Part shown: positions 7,997 through 12,593 of the stretch, one piece after another
Numbering within the stretch: the first letter of the stretch is position 1
Layout of the letters: every line of letters begins with the position of its first letter
Assembly (NCBI GenBank): GCA_024256245.1
Contig: JAKLZD010000060.1
Coordinates: 1 to 12,593 of the forward strand
DNA length: 12,593 nt
DNA from: Candidatus Methylarchaceae archaeon HK01M
GTDB taxonomy: Archaea > Thermoproteota > Nitrososphaeria > Nitrososphaerales > JACAEJ01
Reading direction: 5' to 3'
Notes under the pieces: generated by a model
The model's input: only the letters and a program-made list of their open reading frames with translations
Database searches by the model: none
Told to the model about the DNA's origin: nothing
Program-made: the position numbers and the translations under genes

Positions 7997-9109
7997 ATGA
8001 CTGGGAATTTACTCGGAGAGAGGTTCGTAGTTGTAAGCTTCGGTGAGAGCCACGGTAGATGTGTGGGTGGAGTCATAGACGGTTGCCCTGCAGGTCTGCC
8101 ATTGAGTGAGGACGATATTCAGAGAGACCTTGATCTGAGGAGGCCCGGAGTATCCTCTACATCAACCAAAAGGTCTGAAGAAGATCGAGTAGAGTTACTC
8201 TCAGGAGTGTTTGAAGGATACACAACGGGTTCTCCCATATGTGCCTTAATATGGAACAAAGATGTCGACTCTAAGCCTTATGAGAAGATAAGGAAGACTC
8301 CCAGACCAGGACATGCAGATATTACAGCTTTTTGGAAGTATGGTGGCTATAACGATTGGAGGGGAGGGGGGAGGTTCTCGGGAAGGGTGACGGCCACCTT
8401 CGTGATTGCTGGAGCCATAGCAAAGAAACTCATCTCTCACACACTTGGGATAGATGTCCTTGCGTACTCTATCGAGATTGGGGGTATTAGGGCTAGAGAA
8501 GTATCTGATGACGAGGCTAAGAAATTCAGATACTCCAACGAAGTGAGATGTCCAGATTTAGAGGTAGCGGAGAAGATGAGGATTAAGATTTTGGAAGAGC
8601 GGTCGAAGGGAGATAGTGTAGGAGGGATAATCGAGTGTAAGGTACTGAACGTGCCAGTTGCTTTGGGCGAACCGGTCTTCTCCTCCTTAGAGTCCGATCT
8701 AAGTAAAGCACTATTCTCTATACCAGCTGTAAAAGGCATTGAATCCGGAATCGGCTTTGAAGTATCAAGGTTAAGGGGATCAGAATGTAACGATCCTTTT
8801 GGAGTAAAGGAAGGGAAGATAGTCACCATCACAAATAGGGCTGGTGGCATCCTTGGAGGCATCTCCAACGGGATGCCCATAGTGCTAAGATTGGCTTTTA
8901 AGCCAACTTCATCTATAAGCAAACCACAGAAGAGTGTCAACAGAGATACTTTAAAGGAAGTCGATCTAGTCGTTCCTGGGCGTCACGATCCATGCATAGT
9001 TCCAAGGGCAGTTCCTGTTGTAGAGGGTATAGTAGCATGTGTTATAGCAGATCACTCTATAAGGGCGGGCCTTATACCCCCAGTCATTAAGAGAGGCTTC
9101 AAGAGGTAA
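7997..9109 (+). CDS. aroC: Chorismate synthase
   Basis: The enzyme eliminates phosphate from EPSP to form chorismate and needs reduced FMN. Signatures are FGESHG at residues 15-20 with its histidine at 19, RRPG at 48-51, RPGHAD at 103-108 with His106, GGGRFSGR at 123-130, GGILGGISNG at 283-292 and GRHDPC at 328-333. The length of 370 residues is normal for monofunctional AroC. No flavin reductase domain is attached, so reduced flavin must come from another protein. The ATG follows the aroA stop without any gap, with GAGGG at 7985-7989 as ribosome binding site. It closes the common pathway; the next gene uses chorismate directly. Confidence 0.96.
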   Translation: MTGNLLGERFVVVSFGESHGRCVGGVIDGCPAGLPLSEDDIQRDLDLRRPGVSSTSTKRSEEDRVELLSGVFEGYTTGSPICALIWNKDVDSKPYEKIRKTPRPGHADITAFWKYGGYNDWRGGGRFSGRVTATFVIAGAIAKKLISHTLGIDVLAYSIEIGGIRAREVSDDEAKKFRYSNEVRCPDLEVAEKMRIKILEERSKGDSVGGIIECKVLNVPVALGEPVFSSLESDLSKALFSIPAVKGIESGIGFEVSRLRGSECNDPFGVKEGKIVTITNRAGGILGGISNGMPIVLRLAFKPTSSISKPQKSVNRDTLKEVDLVVPGRHDPCIVPRAVPVVEGIVACVIADHSIRAGLIPPVIKRGFKR

Positions 9110-9124
9110 GGACGGTGTTAATAT

Positions 9125-10522
9125 TTGTCGGATCGATCAGAACTGGAGGCTTTACGTGAGGAAGTTAGAGAAGTCACAAACGAGATAATAAGGCTTACAG
9201 GTCTGCGTTTTTCGCTGACAAAAGAAATTGACAGAATAAAACGTTCTATAAAATTACCTGTTGTAGACTATAAAGTAGAGAGGGATTTGAAGAGCTCTAT
9301 CATCGATGCCTGTAATAAGTATAACGTTGATGAACACTTTGGGTTAAGGCTCCTGAACCTTCTCATAGACGAGGCTGTAAGGATGCAGAAAGGTATGGAC
9401 AAGCATACCAAGGCTATCAGTGTTATAGATATGTTTGTCTTAGCCAAAAAGATGGAGAGGGAAGGAAGTTCGGTGATTCATTTAGAAGTCGGCGAGCCAG
9501 ATTTTGGCCCTCCAGAGAAGGTTAAAAGGACGACTTACGATTCGATAGAAAGAGGTTTTACACATTATACAGAGCCTGCAGGTATCCCAGATTTAAGGGG
9601 AGAGATAGCAAATTCTGTGAACAAGCGTTTTCAGATAAATATCTCCCCTGAACAAGTAGCTGTAACATGTGGGGGGAGGTTCTCCGTTTATGCAAGTATT
9701 CTGTCAACACTCTTCTCAGGTGATGAGGCTGTGGTGATACAGCCCGCATGGCCAGCTTACGTAGATTGTATAGAGGATGTAGGAAGCAGGGCTGTTGTCT
9801 TTAAAACGAAGCTAGAAGATGGTTGGAGACCCGATGTAGAATCTTTTTCAGAGCTACTTAACGATTCCACTAAGCTGATCGTACTTAACTATCCAAACAA
9901 CCCCACGGGAAAGGTTCTTGAGAAGCATGATCTGAAAGCGATTGTAGAATTAGCGAAAGAAAGAGACATTACCATCTTGAGTGATGAAGTTTATCTTGAT
10001 TATGCCTTCAAACCCTACAATAGCATCTTAGAGTTTCATGATTGTAAATCGATATATGTCTCATCTTTCTCTAAAAGCTATGGCATGACAGGCTTTAGGA
10101 TAGGTTATGCCGTCTCTGATTTAGAGACCATAAAGAAGATTTCAAGAATTCAGGCTTTAGCATCTACAAGTGTGCCAGAATTCATTCAATATGCTGCAAT
10201 AGAGGCCCTAAGATGTGAGGATGATGTCAAAGTATATTCGAATCTGATTAAGAGAAGGATAAAGTTGATCTGTAAGGAATTGAAGAAGATGGAGATACCA
10301 TATTATGAACCTGACGGTACCTTCTACGCATTCCCCCAGATCAGTCAAGATATAGATTTTGATATTGAGAAGTTTTCTCTTGACTTATTAAGAGAGAAGG
10401 GAGTATGTGTGGCACCTGGAACGACGTTTGGAGATTACCCAAACTTCGTTAGGATAAGTGCATGTCAAAACGAGCACATAATATCAGAAGGGTTGAGGAG
10501 GATCGGTGAGGTCTTGATATGA
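9125..10522 (+). CDS. Chorismate mutase (AroQ) fused to class I PLP aminotransferase
   Basis: A two-domain protein. Residues 1-95 are an all-helical AroQ chorismate mutase; with no gaps it lines up with the E. coli P-protein numbering at Arg11, Arg28, Lys39, Asp48, Glu52 and Gln88, but residue 51, an active-site arginine in E. coli, is valine. Residues about 97-465 form a fold-type I aminotransferase of the AspC group: EVGEPDF at 121-127, NYPNNPTG at 255-262, SDEVY at 286-290, PLP lysine Lys317 in SFSKSYGMTGFRIGY, and carboxylate-binding Arg443 in FVRIS. The fusion should make prephenate and then transaminate prephenate (to arogenate), phenylpyruvate or hydroxyphenylpyruvate; which one is inference. 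The start is TTG 9125 with GGTG at 9114-9117, 15 bases after aroC. Confidence 0.9.
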   Translation: MSDRSELEALREEVREVTNEIIRLTGLRFSLTKEIDRIKRSIKLPVVDYKVERDLKSSIIDACNKYNVDEHFGLRLLNLLIDEAVRMQKGMDKHTKAISVIDMFVLAKKMEREGSSVIHLEVGEPDFGPPEKVKRTTYDSIERGFTHYTEPAGIPDLRGEIANSVNKRFQINISPEQVAVTCGGRFSVYASILSTLFSGDEAVVIQPAWPAYVDCIEDVGSRAVVFKTKLEDGWRPDVESFSELLNDSTKLIVLNYPNNPTGKVLEKHDLKAIVELAKERDITILSDEVYLDYAFKPYNSILEFHDCKSIYVSSFSKSYGMTGFRIGYAVSDLETIKKISRIQALASTSVPEFIQYAAIEALRCEDDVKVYSNLIKRRIKLICKELKKMEIPYYEPDGTFYAFPQISQDIDFDIEKFSLDLLREKGVCVAPGTTFGDYPNFVRISACQNEHIISEGLRRIGEVLI

Positions 10523-10560
10523 AAGTGGCAATCATAGAAAGTAGATTAGAGGGGTTTTAG
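10519..10560 (+). pseudogene. 13-codon reading frame, possible stub of tyrA (prephenate dehydrogenase)
   Basis: An ATG overlapping the stop of the mutase-aminotransferase gene (ATGA) opens a 13-codon frame reading MKVAIIESRLEGF, then TAG. Prephenate dehydrogenases of the archaeal type commonly begin with MKVAII followed by a glycine-rich NAD loop; here the loop is absent. The overlap is the same kind used elsewhere in this operon, and tyrA would be the expected next gene. It may therefore be the remains of a deleted tyrA. It could equally be chance, since six residues are weak evidence. Only 23 bases separate it from the convergent hsp20 stop, and no further TyrA-like sequence is visible. Confidence 0.3.
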
Positions 10561-10583
10561 GTAGTATTCGACTGCTATTTACT

Positions 10584-11189
10584 TTACTCTACCTTGATGC
10601 GTTTGCCCTTTGTGGTCGGTACAGCCTTCTTTAGCTCTACTTCTAGGATGCCGTTGGTATAAGATGCTTTCGCACTATCTGGATCTATCTCTGCAGGCAG
10701 TTCGACCTTCTTGTAATACTTTCGGGCTTCGGTATCCACAGATATAGTCATATTCTTCTCGGCAGAATCGAGGTTTATATCCGACTTCTCGACCCCAGGC
10801 AACTCTACAACTACTTTGATCGAGTCGCCTATATCGAGTACATCCACCATGGGCTCCCTTTCTTTCTTAAGTTCCATCTTAGGCCTTTGAAATGGAAAAG
10901 CTGGAGTAGACGGTCGAACGTTACCGAACTCCCTTACAATAGGCTTTCCATCAGGACCTATCTTTACCGAGTAGCCATAGACAAAGGGTCCGAACTCTTT
11001 AATTGTGCGCCCATCAGGAAGTCTACGCTCCTTTATGAAGTCTTCTGGAACTTCCTTTTCTATATCCCTAAAGACATCCTCGAACATCTTGTCGATATCC
11101 TCAAAGAATCTACTCCTGAAGATTGGCCAACGCCAACGTCTCCTAAACCACTCATCGATATCTTCATCTCTAAACAAATTTTTCACCAT
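10584..11189 (-). CDS. hsp20: Small heat-shock protein, Hsp20/alpha-crystallin family
   Basis: An ATP-independent chaperone expected to form oligomers that hold unfolded proteins in the cytoplasm. With the start at ATG 11189 it has 201 residues. The N-terminal arm (1-110) is long and charged, with FRRRWRWPIF near residue 16. It contains the FGPFVYGYSVKIGPDG stretch (67-82) and REFGNV (86-91), which I associate with an archaeal Hsp20 subgroup. The alpha-crystallin domain spans about 112-188 and includes VELPGV (128-133) and the signature NGILEVELKK (179-188). A C-terminal IKV (198-200) takes the place of the I-x-I/V anchoring motif. The open frame continues to an ATG at 11210, but the extra seven residues are encoded by TATA-like promoter sequence, so the shorter, leaderless form is preferred. 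It is convergent with the aromatic operon and probably unrelated to it. Confidence 0.93.
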   Translation of the reverse strand: MVKNLFRDEDIDEWFRRRWRWPIFRSRFFEDIDKMFEDVFRDIEKEVPEDFIKERRLPDGRTIKEFGPFVYGYSVKIGPDGKPIVREFGNVRPSTPAFPFQRPKMELKKEREPMVDVLDIGDSIKVVVELPGVEKSDINLDSAEKNMTISVDTEARKYYKKVELPAEIDPDSAKASYTNGILEVELKKAVPTTKGKRIKVE

Positions 11190-11208
11190 TATGTATATAG
11201 TAAAAATC

Positions 11209-11216
11209 ATATATAT
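11209..11216 (-). promoter_or_regulatory. TATA box of hsp20
   Basis: An ATATATAT run is centred about 24 bases before ATG 11189 on the minus strand. This is the spacing expected for a leaderless archaeal message and argues against translation from the upstream ATG at 11210. A perfect 8-base palindrome AAGATCTT lies further upstream at 11238-11245; I assign it no role. Confidence 0.6.
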
Positions 11217-11290
11217 TCTTTATCTGTTACTACTTCCAAGATCTTTGAGGCTAAGGATACCATAAATACCACCACATTAGATGGGATAAG

Positions 11291-11326
11291 AAGTTGTAAC
11301 TATTTGATCAAAAAGTGAAACAACTT
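11291..11326 (+). promoter_or_regulatory. Nested palindrome upstream of the membrane regulator gene (candidate operator)
   Basis: The arms AAGTTGT (11291-11297) and ACAACTT (11320-11326) are perfect inverse complements. Between them sits the perfect 10-base palindrome TTTGATCAAA (11303-11312), whose centre is within one base of the outer centre. The right arm runs into the TATA box. This is the position expected for an operator controlling the gene at 11365. The symmetry is seen directly; the function is inferred. Confidence 0.4.
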
Positions 11327-11331
11327 ATAAG
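11324..11331 (+). promoter_or_regulatory. TATA box for the membrane winged-helix gene
   Basis: CTTATAAG, preceded by the purine-rich GTGAAACAA as a possible BRE. It predicts transcription start near 11353, about 12 bases before the GTG start codon at 11365. Confidence 0.55.
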
Positions 11332-11364
11332 TCGAAGTGATTTGAAATATTTTGTGCATGAGAA

Positions 11365-11844
11365 GTGCGGATTAGAACAGTAATCTTTCTTTTGGCGTTC
11401 TCAATTTTAGTGGGCACCTTGACATACATCATTTTTTATCTTTATGTTTCTCAGGGATTCCCAGGAATGAGACACGTGATGGGGGCACAAATCAACATCT
11501 GGATCCCTGTTGTTATAGTTCCTATAACATTTATGATCGGATTACTGGCTTATCTATTTATATTTCCCGATATTGAACAGAAGCCTTCGACTCAAACAAA
11601 TTTACCTAAGGAACAAAGGTCACTTGAGGCTGTATTGAAAGTCTTGAAGGATGATGAAAAGAAGGTCGTCGAATTGTTGATGAACGCTGGAGGAAAGATG
11701 CTTCAACGAGACATTTCAAGAAAAACGGGTTTCACCAGAGTCAAAACTCACAGAATCCTTTACCGACTATCCACACGGGGTATTGTGACAGCCAAACAAT
11801 ACTACAACACATACCAGATCGCTTTAGCCGATTGGCTTCTTTAA
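11365..11844 (+). CDS. Membrane-anchored winged helix-turn-helix protein
   Basis: A 159-residue protein with two hydrophobic helices (about residues 5-27 and 45-67) separated by a short loop, a polar linker (70-85), and a C-terminal winged helix-turn-helix (about 86-155). The DNA-binding part reads like the MarR/TrmB-type wHTH of archaeal membrane regulators: ILQ-like MLQRDISRKTGFTRVKTHR at 112-130 contains the turn and recognition helix, followed by a wing (TAKQYYNTYQIAL). Both ends should be cytoplasmic, with only about 17 residues outside. The likely role is a one-component regulator that binds DNA at the membrane; its signal and targets cannot be read from sequence. The start is GTG 11365, since the nearby ATG at 11358 is in another frame that stops at once. 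The palindrome upstream suggests autoregulation. Confidence 0.75.
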   Translation: MRIRTVIFLLAFSILVGTLTYIIFYLYVSQGFPGMRHVMGAQINIWIPVVIVPITFMIGLLAYLFIFPDIEQKPSTQTNLPKEQRSLEAVLKVLKDDEKKVVELLMNAGGKMLQRDISRKTGFTRVKTHRILYRLSTRGIVTAKQYYNTYQIALADWLL

Positions 11845-11871
11845 AAATAAAAAATTCTTACATCATTTTTT
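11842..11871. terminator. Bidirectional T-rich termination region
   Basis: On the plus strand a run of six T (11866-11871) follows the membrane regulator gene. On the minus strand AATTTTTTATTTTTA (complement of 11842-11856) follows the VIT1-like gene. Oligo-T tracts are enough for archaeal transcription termination, so this short gap could end both convergent transcripts. Confidence 0.5.
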
Positions 11872-11908
11872 GAGAAAGTTATACCCGTCTCTTAATATCT
11901 TTCTCAAA
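11869..11908. repeat. 10-base inverted repeat between convergent genes
   Basis: TTTGAGAAAG (11869-11878) and CTTTCTCAAA (11899-11908) are perfect inverse complements with a 20-base loop. The right arm covers the stop codon of the VIT1-like gene. In RNA from either strand it would form a stem at the 3' end, perhaps helping termination or protecting the message. Confidence 0.55.
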
Positions 11909-12377
11909 TAAAAGTAGATATCCATTCACCTACGTAATAAGTTGCAATAATAACAACTATTACAACTAAAAGATGTTCCAGAATCACTTTTTGACTTTTT
12001 TCACCTTGTTGTCTAGCCATGATATAACTTATCGATATTATCAAGGACAGACCCCATATGACACTTATTATAATCGAAACGTAGAGATCAAAGAATAATA
12101 CGGGAACAATAAATGTCGATGCAAAAACTAACTTGGATAGAAAAGTGGAAATCGTCGATTCCCAGATTTCTTTAGTTGAATGCTGACACTCTGCCTCTTC
12201 GGAGATATGCATTCCTAAGGCATCAGATAATGCATCGGCAATGGCAATTGCCATAATGCCCCCTATAACCGCCATTTTTGAATTTGTGCTGGCATATAGC
12301 CCCACAATCATGCCTAAAGTAGTAATAACACCGGAGGCTAAACCAAAACAGAAGCCCTTCATTAAAGAAATTTTCAT
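11904..12377 (-). CDS. VIT1/CCC1-like integral membrane protein
   Basis: A 157-residue, strongly hydrophobic protein with about five membrane segments (roughly 8-28, 34-55, 77-97, 99-120 and 132-152). The first two helices resemble the VIT1/CCC1 family of iron and manganese transporters: GLASGVITTLGMIVGL at 12-27, then a helix carrying Asp48 and Asp52 in IADALSDALGMHISEEAE, with an acidic end (Glu60, Glu61, Glu63). Unlike eukaryotic VIT1 it has only a short loop after helix 2 and no separate metal-binding helical domain, as in small archaeal relatives. Metal transport is therefore an inference from fold similarity, not shown. ATG 12377 lies 27 bases from a TATA box, fitting a leaderless message; no Shine-Dalgarno sequence precedes it. 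Confidence 0.7.
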   Translation of the reverse strand: MKISLMKGFCFGLASGVITTLGMIVGLYASTNSKMAVIGGIMAIAIADALSDALGMHISEEAECQHSTKEIWESTISTFLSKLVFASTFIVPVLFFDLYVSIIISVIWGLSLIISISYIMARQQGEKSQKVILEHLLVVIVVIIATYYVGEWISTFI

Positions 12378-12400
12378 AGGCTAGCGATAAAGATGGTTTG

Positions 12401-12407
12401 GTATAAG
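12401..12407 (-). promoter_or_regulatory. TATA box of the VIT1-like gene
   Basis: CTTATAC on the minus strand, centred 27 bases before ATG 12377. Transcription would start at or next to the start codon. Confidence 0.55.
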
Positions 12408-12419
12408 ATTTTCGAGTGG

Positions 12420-12439
12420 TTTTGGATGCATTTCCAAAA
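12420..12439. promoter_or_regulatory. 7+7 palindrome between opposing TATA boxes (candidate operator)
   Basis: TTTTGGA (12420-12426) and TCCAAAA (12433-12439) are perfect inverse complements around a 6-base spacer. It sits upstream of the minus-strand TATA box at 12401-12407 and immediately before a plus-strand TATA box at 12444-12450, where it would overlap the BRE. It is a plausible shared operator; the role is inferred from position. Confidence 0.4.
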
Positions 12440-12443
12440 TAAA

Positions 12444-12450
12444 TTATAAA
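12444..12450 (+). promoter_or_regulatory. Candidate plus-strand TATA box
   Basis: TTATAAA within AAATTATAAATT, preceded by an A-rich BRE-like stretch. It predicts transcription start near 12473 directed into the segment described as a possible small RNA. The region is AT-rich, so chance occurrence is possible. Confidence 0.35.
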
Positions 12451-12472
12451 TTAGAATTAATTACACGAAAAT

Positions 12473-12534
12473 GGTTCATAAATAAGTCTCCCACTCTACT
12501 GGAGGAGGGAACGAAGCTCCTACACCTTATTTTT
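12473..12534 (+). ncRNA. Possible small structured RNA, or decayed IS200/IS605-type end
   Basis: The segment starts where the upstream TATA box predicts. AAATAAG (12480-12486) can pair with CTTATTT (12526-12532). Inside are two short stems that share bases and exclude each other: CTCC/GGAG (12488-12491 with 12501-12504) and AGGAG/CTCCT (12503-12507 with 12517-12521). It ends in a T run (12531-12534) suitable for archaeal termination. The G-rich core is unlike the AT-rich surroundings. No known RNA family is recognised. The core GGGAACGAAGCTCC also resembles, from memory, tails of tnpB genes, so a transposon relic is the main alternative. Confidence 0.25.
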
Positions 12535-12593
12535 CCTTTATCTATCACTTATCTGCAATATCTCTTTAATAAGATTAAATACTTGTAAGTTAC

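Noticed and set aside
8437..8940. 167-codon minus-strand frame opposite aroC
   Set aside because: It is a shadow of chorismate synthase; the plus-strand motifs run through the whole stretch.
10559..10594. AGGTAG...CTACCT inverted repeat between the operon and hsp20
   Set aside because: Only six base pairs with a long loop; too weak to call a terminator.
10887..11318. 143-codon plus-strand frame antisense to hsp20
   Set aside because: It overlaps the conserved hsp20 coding sequence and promoter, and its translation is low in recognisable structure.
1..12593. tRNA, rRNA or CRISPR arrays
   Set aside because: No cloverleaf with the expected T-loop sequence, no rRNA-like segments and no regularly spaced direct repeats were seen anywhere in the window.

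Overview
The window is archaeal and comes from an AT-leaning genome. The aromatic genes are the archaeal versions: the aspartate-semialdehyde-dependent entry enzymes AroA' and AroB' (in place of DAHP synthase and classical AroB) and a GHMP-type shikimate kinase. Promoters are TATA boxes about 25 bases before starts that are often leaderless, arginine codons are mostly AGA/AGG, and there is an archaeal-style Hsp20. A TACK-type, perhaps thermophilic, lineage is a reasonable guess, but the sequence alone does not fix it.

Positions 137-10522 hold one tightly packed plus-strand operon of ten genes, laid out almost exactly in the order of the reactions: aspartate kinase, aspartate-semialdehyde dehydrogenase, AroA' (ADH synthase), AroB' (dehydroquinate synthase II), AroD, AroE, archaeal shikimate kinase, AroA (EPSP synthase), AroC, and a chorismate mutase fused to a PLP aminotransferase. 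The first two genes make L-aspartate semialdehyde, which AroA' consumes, so the cluster runs from aspartate through chorismate to prephenate and a transamination step. Junctions are 4-base ATGA/TTGA overlaps, longer overlaps, or gaps of at most 15 bases, which points to co-transcription and translational coupling. A 13-codon reading frame overlaps the end of the operon; its opening MKVAII looks like the start of a prephenate dehydrogenase and may be the stub of a lost tyrA.

Positions 10584-11189 (minus strand) encode a small heat-shock protein convergent with the operon. Divergent from it, 11365-11844 (plus) encodes a small two-helix membrane protein with a cytoplasmic winged helix-turn-helix; a nested palindrome sits just upstream of its TATA box. 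Positions 11904-12377 (minus) encode a compact VIT1/CCC1-like membrane protein, convergent with the membrane regulator across an inverted repeat.

The last 216 bases contain no clear protein gene. They hold the leaderless-type promoter of the VIT1-like gene, a 7+7 palindrome, an opposing TATA box, and a short foldable segment ending in a T run. This could be a small RNA gene, or the decayed end of an IS200/IS605-type element.
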